DNA of 64,000 nt, taken from the NCBI RefSeq assembly GCF_003854275.1, contig NZ_QTQP01000019.1:1-64000 (forward strand), given 5' to 3'. The translations under genes were made by a program, and so were the position numbers. The DNA is from Burkholderia sp. Bp8963. GTDB taxonomy: Bacteria > Pseudomonadota > Gammaproteobacteria > Burkholderiales > Burkholderiaceae. How positions within the stretch are numbered: position 1 is the first letter of the stretch; every line of letters begins with the position of its first letter. The notes beneath the pieces were generated by a model. It had not been told where the DNA came from. It made no database searches and saw only the letters and a list, made by a program, of their open reading frames with translations. Shown here one piece after another: positions 1-8,232 of the stretch.

Positions 1-449
1 TCCGCGAACGCTAGTTGCTGCTCTTTGGAGTGCTTCGTTCTCGGCTGATCGGGCGACGTCGCGGCGCATTCAGTTCCCCGTCAAGCAATCAAGCACACTT
101 GATTCCGGTTTATGCAGAGCATCCTTAACGGCCCTTGGCGCCAGTTAATCCTTGATCTATACGACCGCGCCTACCAAAAGGTATATCGAAACTGTTGAAC
201 GTCGGGGCACCATGTATCGACGTGGCACTCATCGACCGGCAGACTCAGTCGCAACGAAAATTTTCCATTATGAAAAAAAGAATCAACAAAACAACATTCC
301 AAAATATCCATAAATAGGGATCGTTGCATTTACATGCACGGCCATCTATTATGGTAAAAGTACCTTCCCACATTTAACCCTTTCTGCCAGTCCTTCCCGA
401 TCAACCGCACTAGCGATACGATCGAGTTGAATTTCCGGGAGAATCTCCC
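1..449. other. Left-edge non-coding stretch
   Basis: No convincing complete gene is visible here. A 7-bp perfect inverted repeat with a 4-nt loop (AATCAAG/CTTGATT, 87-104) could be a weak terminator or operator. A minus-strand reading frame opens at an ATG at 67-69 and runs off the left end of the window (23 codons visible). It may be the start of a leftward gene, but that is only a possibility. The part from about 250 to 370 is noticeably AT-rich compared with the surroundings. Confidence 0.4.
437..449 (+). promoter_or_regulatory. Hairpin covering a ribosome-binding site
   Basis: GGGAG-aat-CTCCC is a perfect 5-bp stem with a 3-nt loop that ends one base before the ATG at 450. The 5' arm is the only Shine-Dalgarno-like sequence for the downstream gene, so folding would hide the binding site. 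This is seen directly. A role in translational control is inference. Confidence 0.45.
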
Positions 450-881
450 ATGGAGCTTCTGCACCTTGCGATTATCATTAGCACTATTATCGGAATTGCC
501 AAAGGCATCCAACTATTCAACCGGCAATGCCGGCGCCGCTTCCGCTACAGTTTTTTCACTGCACAAGGATTCTGGCTTGCGTCCATCGGCATCAGTTTTC
601 TTTGGTGGGGCTTTGTCGCGTGGGGCTCAGAATTTCTGCATCATGAACCGACGTCGGGTGGCCTGATTCTCATGACGATGGGACTTGCGGCGGTCATCTG
701 CTTGATCTACAAAAACGTCCGGGACACGAACCTGCCGTATGGCGCGGCTGGATCGGCGCTCCAACTCGTACTGTTTTTTCCGGCGGGAATCTACATCTTC
801 CCGTTTCTCGCAATGATCCTGCTGCTTCTGCTCTACGCGACATTTAAGGCCGGGCCAGCGTGGTTTATCAATCGTGAATGA
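450..881 (+). CDS. Small four-helix membrane protein, unknown function
   Basis: The 143-residue product has about four hydrophobic helices: residues 3-20, 40-60, 74-88 and 103-132. A basic loop (RQCRRRFR) follows the first helix, and no enzymatic motif is visible. It is on the plus strand, convergent with the conjugation operon that ends at 1140, and not part of that operon. The Shine-Dalgarno sequence lies in a hairpin directly before the start. I do not recognise the family. It may be an inner-membrane accessory protein carried by the mobile element, but nothing here shows a function. Confidence 0.6.
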   Translation: MELLHLAIIISTIIGIAKGIQLFNRQCRRRFRYSFFTAQGFWLASIGISFLWWGFVAWGSEFLHHEPTSGGLILMTMGLAAVICLIYKNVRDTNLPYGAAGSALQLVLFFPAGIYIFPFLAMILLLLLYATFKAGPAWFINRE

Positions 882-1096
882 ACCCGACAGACCGAAACTG
901 CAGCCTCGTTTCGCCTCAAAACCAGCAGTCTCCTCACCATCCGATCAAGGCCACCGCCAAATAGCCCTGCCGGGTCATCCACCCTGATCCAACTGTAGAA
1001 GATCAGCTTCCCACGTGGTGCAAAAGACGCTGCGCCACCGACCTTGTGCTGGATTTCCATATGCTCAAAATCCAGCCCCGCTGGTGCACTTGCCAT
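833..1096 (-). CDS. Possible small hypothetical protein at the end of the transfer operon
   Basis: This minus-strand frame (87 residues) begins 43 bases after the relaxase stop. Its central part (roughly residues 8-55, with GGAASFAPRGKLIFYSWIRV and a DDPAGLFGG stretch) looks more protein-like than random shadow sequence. A better-placed Shine-Dalgarno (AGAGGA) precedes an ATG near 1117, in another frame that stops after 19 codons. The gene may therefore be frameshifted near its 5' end. It overlaps the end of the plus-strand membrane protein gene by 49 bases. Family unknown, and it could be spurious. Confidence 0.3.
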   Translation of the reverse strand: MASAPAGLDFEHMEIQHKVGGAASFAPRGKLIFYSWIRVDDPAGLFGGGLDRMVRRLLVLRRNEAAVSVCRVHSRLINHAGPALNVA

Positions 1097-1139
1097 CGGT
1101 CCACGGCGCGATAGTCATGGCCATCACGTCCTCTCGGCA

Positions 1140-2153
1140 TCAACGCTCCAAGTCCGGCCTGGCGTCGTCTGAGCGATCTATTGCATCCGGCACGTTACGA
1201 TCCGGCTGCTCGCGCCGCATGTCCTGCTCACGCCCCTGCACAGGCCGGTCTCGTTGCACGGGCATGGCCCCAACGAAGTACGCCATTTCAACGGCCATCG
1301 CACGATCCTCACGCGCACACGAGCTCGCCATCGCATGGGCCATCGCTCGCCAAGCTGTGAATACGCCGCCCTGCGCTACCCATCGAGCATCGCGCTGGGT
1401 GTCAGTGGGCAGCGGTTTCCAGTACCTCGGCGCTTCGCCCCGCGCGATCATATATGCGACGGCCGACTTCGGATAGCGCTGCGTCACGCCACGCGCACGC
1501 CGGGGCGTTGCATTGGCCTCGACACCGCGCTCACGCAGTTTCTGCGCAAAGCGCTCGCGCCAGCGCTGGAGATCCTTGTGGCGCGGATTCAGGCGACGAG
1601 CGTGCGGACCACGCACCTGCACGCTCAGATGCACGTGTGGGTGCGCTTCGTCCTCGTGCGCCGCAAAGACATATGCGCGGCCGTCGCCAAACTCGAGTGC
1701 CGCGAAGTCCCGCGCCGCATCGCGCACCGCCTGTCGGTCCGTTCCCGGCGGCATCGATAGCAGAATATTAAAGACCTCGCGTCGCGTGCTGGTCTCCGGG
1801 ATGCCCCACCCGCCGAGTTGCCAGGCTTTCGTGAGATCGTGCAACGCATCCTTGCCGGCAATACGGTCGCCGTTCTGGTCTTCCAGTTCGATTCTGCCGT
1901 TACGGGAGATATAGCGCAGGTGCCGACGCACCGCACCCATGCCCTGCGCGCTGCCCGCTTTGTTGGTGATCTTGACCATGACCTCAGGGGTGCGCCTGAG
2001 CGTGCGGGCGAGCTGGGCACGCATGCGGGCGGCCTCGTCCCGAATACCGACACGGGAAAGCTGCGATGCGCGTGCATGCCGCAAGGGCTCCTGAAACAAT
2101 CGATCGCCCCAATTCACGAGCATCGCGTCGATGTAGACTTTCGGATAAGGCAT
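1140..2153 (-). CDS. Conjugative relaxase (MobA/VirD2-like)
   Basis: The product (337 residues from this start) would nick the transfer origin and carry the DNA strand through the type IV channel. The clearest motif is HPHVHLSV at about residue 170, the metal-binding HxH of relaxases, preceded by an alternating basic region typical of VirD2-like mobilization nucleases. An early Tyr (YPKVYIDAM, residues 3-11) is a candidate nucleophile region, although the exact catalytic Tyr is uncertain. The C-terminus is Arg/Asp-rich and disordered. The chosen ATG lies one base after the stop of the upstream MobC-like gene (TGA-C-ATG), which indicates translational coupling; a further upstream start would run back into that gene. 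It is the last certain gene of the leftward operon. Confidence 0.8.
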   Translation of the reverse strand: MPYPKVYIDAMLVNWGDRLFQEPLRHARASQLSRVGIRDEAARMRAQLARTLRRTPEVMVKITNKAGSAQGMGAVRRHLRYISRNGRIELEDQNGDRIAGKDALHDLTKAWQLGGWGIPETSTRREVFNILLSMPPGTDRQAVRDAARDFAALEFGDGRAYVFAAHEDEAHPHVHLSVQVRGPHARRLNPRHKDLQRWRERFAQKLRERGVEANATPRRARGVTQRYPKSAVAYMIARGEAPRYWKPLPTDTQRDARWVAQGGVFTAWRAMAHAMASSCAREDRAMAVEMAYFVGAMPVQRDRPVQGREQDMRREQPDRNVPDAIDRSDDARPDLER

Positions 2154-2154
2154 G

Positions 2155-2691
2155 TCAGCGGCTCCAACGATCGAGGTTTGCGCGAATGACGCCCGCCGTC
2201 GCACGCAGATGGTCATCAATCTGTCTTCGCATTTCTGCCCAATCGAGCGTCAGATCCCGACGCACGAGCGCCATCCCGTCGGCACGCACAACGTGAGCCA
2301 GCAAGCGGCGGATCTCGGCAAGCCGCTGATTAGATACGGACAGCGCATGCATCTCGTGCTCGCCCAACTGAGGCTCCCGTGTCAATTGCGCACGCACCAG
2401 CGACGCGATCCAGCGATTTCCGCTCAGACCCAACGCAGCAGCACGCTGTTCGACAGCGTTCAGTTCCGCGACGGTCAGTCGAATTTCGATGCGACTGCGC
2501 GGCTCCCCGACGACCGGCCTGGGCAAGCCCGAAGTGATCGCACCGGATTCCCCATGCGCATCGTCACGGATGGCGATCGCGACCAACTGGCGAACGCCCT
2601 CGCCGGAGGTCAAACCGCGGCGTGCGCACCAGTCGTCCCAGCGCAATCTGACTGGCCCGAGTTCGACACACAAACGCTCGCGCACCACCAC
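2155..2691 (-). CDS. MobC-like relaxosome accessory protein
   Basis: This 178-residue protein sits directly before the relaxase. The middle section (about 68-110) contains SRIEIRLTVAELNAVEQRAA followed by LGLSGNRWIASLVRAQL, the ribbon-helix-helix/MobC pattern of proteins that bind oriT and help the relaxase. The start is GTG; the Shine-Dalgarno AGGTGA overlaps the TGA stop of the upstream LPD7 gene, so the genes are coupled. An ordinary oriT-sized gap is missing both before and after this gene, so the origin of transfer must lie elsewhere. Function is inferred from motif and position. Confidence 0.7.
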   Translation of the reverse strand: MVVRERLCVELGPVRLRWDDWCARRGLTSGEGVRQLVAIAIRDDAHGESGAITSGLPRPVVGEPRSRIEIRLTVAELNAVEQRAAALGLSGNRWIASLVRAQLTREPQLGEHEMHALSVSNQRLAEIRRLLAHVVRADGMALVRRDLTLDWAEMRRQIDDHLRATAGVIRANLDRWSR

Positions 2692-2699
2692 GATTCACC

Positions 2700-4226
2700 T
2701 CAACGAGACGGGGAACTGGGTGATGGTTCGGCGGGCGCTCGGTCGATCTCTTGGGCCCACGTGCGTTCCGCAGCGGGACGCTTGCGACGCTCCCGGCCCG
2801 ATGGCGCTTTCGGATCGAATATTTTCGGTGTCGGCACCGGAATGCCCTCTTGCTGGAACGCAACCAGCATGCGTTCAGCACGCTGCTGCACGCGGGCCAC
2901 TGAGCGCTCACTGAAACCCTGCTCGCGCATGGCTGCCGCCAGCACGGCCAAATGCAATGTCCGTTCGATTTCCGAATCCTGCGCGTCACGCCGGCCATGT
3001 GGCTCCTGTTTCGTGACGTGCACAGCGTGCGAATCGGCGCAGCGGGCAATGCTATCCATCGAATTGTTGGGTTGTGGCGACGAGACGCAGGCTGTCCGGT
3101 CCCGCTGCACGACCTCCACCTGCCAGGTATTGCGATAACCGTCATTCTCCTCTTCGCCGATTACCCTTCCTTCATCATCCAGGATCGGCACCCGCGCGGT
3201 GACGAAGCGCTTGCCGAGATTTTCGAGCGTCACCTGCTGCCCGACTCCAGCATTCGCCTCACGCACCGCTCGCTCGAGATCCACACCCCACACCACCTGA
3301 TCGGTTCCTGCCTCGTCGCGAAACACGACGTAATACGAGTCGCTGCGCGCCGGATTGTGTTGGTATGGGGCGCCACCGTGCTCACGCAGTTCGCCGGCAT
3401 ACCGTCGAGGGGCGTCGGTCTCGTCAATTGCGGCGCTCCCATTCGCTTCCGGGATAGGCGGTTCCGGTGCGGGCCCATGCACTGACGCGGATGGAGAAGT
3501 TCCGCTGACGGTCGCGCCTGCGTCGACGCGCGGCGCGCACGAGGCCCGAGCCCGATCGTCTGCGTGACCGCGTGCGCCTGCAGCATCGCTCGCCCTGACC
3601 TGCGCCGCGATCTCGATGCGATTATCCAGCCGTGCCTGCCGGGCATCCGCCAGACGGGCCAGGTCCGCGGCTTTCGGCTCGTAGCCATTCACCTCGATGC
3701 CGAGCAGCGTGCCCTGCAGCCACGCCTCGCTGCGAAATGCCTCGTGGCCCGATACGCGAATGCGCCGCCACGATTTCGCATGCACCATGTCAATCATCGA
3801 CTCGACCACGTCCAGCCGGTTGTGCTCCGTGACGAGGTACGGCCCCAGATCCTCGAACGCAAGCTGATACGGCGCATCCTTCAGGAAATACTGATTGCCC
3901 GCGCGCAGATAGCGCTTGCGCACGCGTTCGGGCGGCTGGTCAAGCGGCGCACTTCCCCGGTCCACCTCGGCCGTTGTCCCGATCGGGGAGCGGGGATCGG
4001 CCTGCCGCGGTGTGGTGGCGTCGTCACGCATCGCCTGATCCCGCAATCTCGCCCGGGCCGCATCGAACTCGCGTCGGCGCTGGGCGGACACGGCGTCCAT
4101 CGCGGCCGATTCCAGCCTGTCCCGACGAGCGTGCGACGGAGCCGAGCCGCCACTGCTGCCCAGCTCATCCTGTTCGATCACATTGACGGCCGGATCGGCC
4201 TCGTGAGCGGAAGTTCTCTGAGCCAT
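2700..4226 (-). CDS. LPD7-domain protein of conjugative elements
   Basis: The product is 508 residues. The central part (about 100-190) reads RVRKRYLRAGNQYFL, then LAFEDLGPYLVTEHN, then a WRRIRVSGHEAFRSEAWLQG segment. This matches the large polyvalent-protein-associated domain LPD7, common in plasmid and element proteins associated with TraI-type relaxases and primases. The flanks are charged and low complexity. The start was chosen at the ATG with GAGG seven bases upstream; an ATG-like codon seven residues earlier has no such signal. It lies between the primase-like gene and mobC in the same operon. The biochemical role of LPD7 is not settled; DNA handling during transfer is an inference. 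Confidence 0.65.
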   Translation of the reverse strand: MAQRTSAHEADPAVNVIEQDELGSSGGSAPSHARRDRLESAAMDAVSAQRRREFDAARARLRDQAMRDDATTPRQADPRSPIGTTAEVDRGSAPLDQPPERVRKRYLRAGNQYFLKDAPYQLAFEDLGPYLVTEHNRLDVVESMIDMVHAKSWRRIRVSGHEAFRSEAWLQGTLLGIEVNGYEPKAADLARLADARQARLDNRIEIAAQVRASDAAGARGHADDRARASCAPRVDAGATVSGTSPSASVHGPAPEPPIPEANGSAAIDETDAPRRYAGELREHGGAPYQHNPARSDSYYVVFRDEAGTDQVVWGVDLERAVREANAGVGQQVTLENLGKRFVTARVPILDDEGRVIGEEENDGYRNTWQVEVVQRDRTACVSSPQPNNSMDSIARCADSHAVHVTKQEPHGRRDAQDSEIERTLHLAVLAAAMREQGFSERSVARVQQRAERMLVAFQQEGIPVPTPKIFDPKAPSGRERRKRPAAERTWAQEIDRAPAEPSPSSPSR

Positions 4227-4283
4227 GTCGCCACCTCGCATCCTCAAGTCCGGCTTTGCACGTGGGTACGACGCTGCCGTGCC

Positions 4284-6137
4284 CTATCGGTCAGGTGCCG
4301 AACCCGCTTCGCGCGATGCATCCTGCTGCCTGGATTTCTCCAGCTCAGCCGAGCGCGCCTCCCGGATACGTGTCCAGGATCTCGCCTGCAACTGGTCGAG
4401 CATTCCCTCCAGATTGGGGCTGAAATTCAGCTCACGTGCGGACTTCTTCAGCGAACCAACCGTGCGCTCCAGCTGGTCGCGCGCACGGTCCCACGGATAG
4501 ACCTTTGCCAGCTGGCCGTCATAACCCACCTGCAACTCGGAACCGTTCAGTCGCGCGTTTTCGTCCATCCACTTCAGACGCTCGGACACAAACGTCATCT
4601 GATCCTTGCGGTGAAACACGACGCTGCGCGTCGAGACCTCCTGGATCAGGTAGTGTTCGGTGTTGAACACCTCACCGCGATACGGCCCGCCGCTCTCGCG
4701 TGGCGTGCCCATCCTCAGTGGCGAGCCGAAGCGGTGTTCCGCCAGCGCTCTGACCTCGCTCGGAACGTCACGCACGCCAAACAGGGGCTCGCCGACTGGC
4801 GGGCGCACCGACGCAGACCGCGGCGGATCAGCAACCGGCGGCGCCGCAGCCGGCGACACAGCGGGAGAATCCACCGATGGTTGCGCTGAGCCGGATGCAT
4901 CGTCCGTTGCCGGCACATCCGGCGCGCCCGGTTTCGGTGTGCTGCGCTTCGAGGACCGGCGACCCGACATGCCGTCGTCGTCGGCCAGCAGCTTTTCATT
5001 GACGTTGCCCATTTTTCTGTCCTCCTCACGCTGATCCACCTCAATCACGGTCATGCCGGATACGGTGGAGACATCCGGTTGACTATCTGCCTTCACTACA
5101 GAACGGGCTACGGCGTGCAGGTGCTCGCCGACGGCATCAAAGCCCGATAACACCGCCATATCGCTGAAATCGTTCGGCACCTTTCCGTCAATACGCGCAT
5201 CTGCGGCAAACCGTGGCCAGGCCAGTAACGCCTTCGCGCCTTGCGCGGCGCGCCGAGCCTGCGCCTCGCCATTGCCCAATTCGCCGAGTACCATCAGCTT
5301 TGCATCGGGATACCGTTCACGCAGGTTCTGCGCCACCAGACCCAGATTCCCGCTCGAGAGCGCCGCCACGGCGAACCAGTGCGTCGCGCGTGAGGCGGAC
5401 AATGCCGTCGCCATGCCCTCAGCGATCAGGATCAGCGAAAATTCGTCGGCCGGAACCAGCATCGGCGGCGTCATCCAGTAGCCGCCCTTCTTCACGCCGC
5501 CGGCCAGAGACGATTTCCGCCCATGTTCGTCGATCAACTCCAGGGTCGAGATCGGTCCGCTCCAGACAGGCACGATCAGCACGCGCCCCGTCAGCGGCTC
5601 TTCCTCGCTGGCCGGTGTATAGCCAAGCAGCGCACGCAGCTCCAGTGCATCCAGCTCGCGTAGCGTACCCACCGGCTCAAGGTGCTTGCGCACGAGATAC
5701 GGATGCGCTGGCCCGACCGGCCTCGCCCACTGCCAGATCGAGGTGGCCTCGCGGGCAACCGCCGCGTGGCGCGCCTGCCGCTGCGCTTCCTCGCGCGCTC
5801 GCTGCGCCAGCACCTCGGGAGACGGTGCGAGTGCGGCGCTCATTCGGTCCGGATAATTCGTTCGCGTCAGGTCAAAGCCATGCTGGCGCGCATGCCAGAA
5901 CAGCGTGGCAAGCGTCTTGCTGCCCGACGCGCTGGCCGAGCGCCACGTGGTCCGGGCCGCGCGCTCGTTATAGTTGGCGGCCGTGCGGCTCCACGCGTCC
6001 CAGATTTCAAAGCCCTCGTCGCCGAAGCCCTGCTTGAGCGCGAACGCCATGTCGACCCAGGTCTCGTAGTCGTCAGCCGGAATCACGGCAAGCGCGGCAC
6101 GCGCACGGTCCGCCTCATCCACGTAGGGTGTCGTCAT
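4284..6137 (-). CDS. Primase-like protein with PriCT and Toprim domains
   Basis: 617 residues. Residues about 8-60 (DDYETWVDMAFALKQGF … WDAWSRTA) match the PriCT_2 domain of mobile-element primases. Residues about 190-330 contain a Toprim-like core with LILIAEGMATALS and a later NDFSDMAV motif, where the conserved Glu and Asp residues would bind metal. After a Pro/Ala/Ser-rich linker, a C-terminal domain (about 470-510, GGPYRGEVFNTEHYLIQEV) resembles the KfrB-type domain often attached to plasmid proteins. It probably primes complementary-strand synthesis in the recipient. The start ATG overlaps the coupling-protein stop (ATGA). Confidence 0.7.
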   Translation of the reverse strand: MTTPYVDEADRARAALAVIPADDYETWVDMAFALKQGFGDEGFEIWDAWSRTAANYNERAARTTWRSASASGSKTLATLFWHARQHGFDLTRTNYPDRMSAALAPSPEVLAQRAREEAQRQARHAAVAREATSIWQWARPVGPAHPYLVRKHLEPVGTLRELDALELRALLGYTPASEEEPLTGRVLIVPVWSGPISTLELIDEHGRKSSLAGGVKKGGYWMTPPMLVPADEFSLILIAEGMATALSASRATHWFAVAALSSGNLGLVAQNLRERYPDAKLMVLGELGNGEAQARRAAQGAKALLAWPRFAADARIDGKVPNDFSDMAVLSGFDAVGEHLHAVARSVVKADSQPDVSTVSGMTVIEVDQREEDRKMGNVNEKLLADDDGMSGRRSSKRSTPKPGAPDVPATDDASGSAQPSVDSPAVSPAAAPPVADPPRSASVRPPVGEPLFGVRDVPSEVRALAEHRFGSPLRMGTPRESGGPYRGEVFNTEHYLIQEVSTRSVVFHRKDQMTFVSERLKWMDENARLNGSELQVGYDGQLAKVYPWDRARDQLERTVGSLKKSARELNFSPNLEGMLDQLQARSWTRIREARSAELEKSRQQDASREAGSAPDR

Positions 6138-7852
6138 TGCAGGGCTCCCGTGACTGGTGGACCACTTGCGGCAGCACGTCGCGGCGGCCGAACAAAATCA
6201 AGTTCCGCCACGTCAAGATCGTCCACGCTCAGGCGGCGTCTCGCCTGCACAACCTCGCTGGCCGGCACCCCCAGCAGCATGAAATGCCGTTCCACGTAGG
6301 CCACAGCTTCCGCCTCGCTGATGTCGGCAAGATTCGGCGGAAGCTCACGCGGATCCCACGCCTGCAGCACTTCCAGATACTCGGGCGGAAAATGGGTTAG
6401 CCCCACACCGTGCGGATCGACCTCCTCGGGATGCACATCGCGCAGCCGGCGCTCGACCACCGCGCAGAACTGGGGCAGGTCCATGACAGGCACGGATGGC
6501 GCGGCCACGACACGCGACGCAAACTCGGGATCGCGCCAATAGCAGATTTTGTCGGCCAGGATCGGCTTGGTGTTTTCGAGTACGATAATTTCCTTGTCGC
6601 GACCGAGTTCCTTCAGCTCCTGCGGCAGCAGCAGCGGTCGGCGCTGCTCCGATACGCTTTCGCTCGAGCCACCCCGGCCGCCGAAGAACGCATTGGAGCG
6701 GCTCACGCTGCGCGATTGGTCGGTGAACGTGCCGAGCATTTCCGAGTAGTCATTCGCATCCTTTTGCTCGCGCGGCGCGTAGAGGATTTGCATCGCGTGG
6801 TTCGTCATGAAGGTGCGCGCATCAGCGCGCCCGTAGACGGACTCGAGTTGCGCGATCGACTGGACGATCGACAGCAGGCGCAGGTTGTAGCCCGCCATAT
6901 AGGCAACCGCGCGCGCGATGATGTGGATCTTCCCGATCGAAGTCATCTCGTCGAGCAGCACAAGGCACTGGAATTTCAGCGTCGGATCGGCTTCGGGCAA
7001 CTGCTTGGTGTTCAGATTGACAAGCTGCGAGAACACGAGATTGACGAGCAGCGCCGCCTCCGTCAGATGGTCCGGCGTGATGCCGATATAAACCGACATG
7101 CGGCGTCGGCGCACATCGCGCAGATCGAAATCGTTCGCGCTCGTCGCTGCGTCGACGATCGGATTGGCCCAGATCGTGAGCGGCGCGTTGAACGTCGCGA
7201 GAATGCTCGCTAGCACCTTGTCGTCATTCGAGAGGAAACGGTTCAACGCGTCGACGCATTGCCCAGAGAGCAGGTCACGATGCTGGGTCAATGCGCGCTG
7301 CAGCCAGGTTTTGACGGGCATGCCATTGCCGGATGACTGCCTCAACACCTCGCCCATCGTGACCGGATAATCGGGAATGGATGTTCCCTCGCCGGCCCGG
7401 CGCGCATCACGCCATTCGCACAACAGCAGGACGATGCCGAGGAACAGGTTTCTCGCCTGGTCCTTCCAGAAATCGTCGTGGCCGCCTGGCGGATAGAGGG
7501 CGTAGCCGATCGCAAGGATGTCGCCCACCCGGAACACGCCATCCGAGATCGCCGACAGCGGGTTGTAGCGATGCGTGCGGCCGTCTTCGGCAAACGGGTT
7601 GAACAGGTACACATCCTGCCCGTGCGCTCGCCGGAAGCCCGCCGTGGCAGCATAGTTTTCTTGCTTGACGTCGAGCACCACGACCGAATCGGGGAAACTG
7701 AGCAGATTCGGAATCACGATGCCGACGCCTTTGCCCGAGCGGGCGGGCGCGGCCAGCAGCACGAACTGCTGACCGGCGAAGCGCAGGTAGCGCCCGCGCC
7801 ATACGCCCACGACAATCGCGGGCGACGTATCGAGGTGCGTGTGCGTCGTCAT
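6134..7852 (-). CDS. virD4: Type IV coupling protein, ATPase part (VirD4/TraG)
   Basis: This 572-residue protein is the cytoplasmic motor that brings the relaxase-DNA complex to the secretion channel. Walker A is APARSGKGVG (Lys about 41); Walker B is LVLLDEMTSIG. A serine/glycine-rich insert near residue 385 separates conserved parts. It lacks the N-terminal membrane domain normally present on VirD4. That domain is encoded by the preceding gene (7849-8223), whose stop overlaps this ATG as ATGA. Together the two products give about 696 residues, the usual size of one VirD4/TraG. The next gene, the primase, also overlaps by ATGA. Confidence 0.85.
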   Translation of the reverse strand: MTTHTHLDTSPAIVVGVWRGRYLRFAGQQFVLLAAPARSGKGVGIVIPNLLSFPDSVVVLDVKQENYAATAGFRRAHGQDVYLFNPFAEDGRTHRYNPLSAISDGVFRVGDILAIGYALYPPGGHDDFWKDQARNLFLGIVLLLCEWRDARRAGEGTSIPDYPVTMGEVLRQSSGNGMPVKTWLQRALTQHRDLLSGQCVDALNRFLSNDDKVLASILATFNAPLTIWANPIVDAATSANDFDLRDVRRRRMSVYIGITPDHLTEAALLVNLVFSQLVNLNTKQLPEADPTLKFQCLVLLDEMTSIGKIHIIARAVAYMAGYNLRLLSIVQSIAQLESVYGRADARTFMTNHAMQILYAPREQKDANDYSEMLGTFTDQSRSVSRSNAFFGGRGGSSESVSEQRRPLLLPQELKELGRDKEIIVLENTKPILADKICYWRDPEFASRVVAAPSVPVMDLPQFCAVVERRLRDVHPEEVDPHGVGLTHFPPEYLEVLQAWDPRELPPNLADISEAEAVAYVERHFMLLGVPASEVVQARRRLSVDDLDVAELDFVRPPRRAAASGPPVTGALQ

Positions 7853-8223
7853 AACAGCCCCGCCCGACGGATTTCCGCCTCGTTCGCAAAACGCGCGCTG
7901 CCATAGAGACGACGTCGGTTCGAGCTCGCCCATAGCGCATGCAGGCCAAAGACCGGGCCCCCAAAGGACAGGAGTACGCCCAAGAGCGCGGCACCCGCGA
8001 GCTTGCGCCCGACGCTCGGCATCGTCCCGTTCCGCCAGGCCAGCGCCGCGTCGAGCCAGCCCCACAGTCCCGCGTGCAGCGGATTGATCCGCAAGCTTGC
8101 ATACAGGAAGAACGACGCGAGCCAGAGCGACGCTGCCAGTCCAGCCATCAGGCAAGCCAGCACGGCCAACGTCATTGCGGCCGTCCGAGTATGCTGAAGC
8201 AGAGGGGAAGACGGTTGCTTCAT
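7849..8223 (-). CDS. Type IV coupling protein, N-terminal membrane part
   Basis: 124 residues with two or three membrane segments (about 14-38, 55-65 and 74-95). It ends in GSARFANEAEIRRAGLL, which is the conserved sequence that in single-chain VirD4/TraG proteins leads straight into the P-loop domain. Here it meets a TGA whose last bases form the start codon of the ATPase part. This is either a natural two-gene coupling protein or an old frameshift that has kept a perfect ATGA restart. The split lies between the membrane domain and the nucleotide-binding domain, so both halves could fold independently. Confidence 0.75.
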   Translation of the reverse strand: MKQPSSPLLQHTRTAAMTLAVLACLMAGLAASLWLASFFLYASLRINPLHAGLWGWLDAALAWRNGTMPSVGRKLAGAALLGVLLSFGGPVFGLHALWASSNRRRLYGSARFANEAEIRRAGLL

Positions 8224-8232
8224 GACCGGTCC

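Noticed and set aside
3564-4889. 441-codon plus-strand frame opposite the LPD7 and primase genes
   Set aside because: It is Arg-rich and lacks motifs; the minus-strand genes fit the operon with proper start signals.
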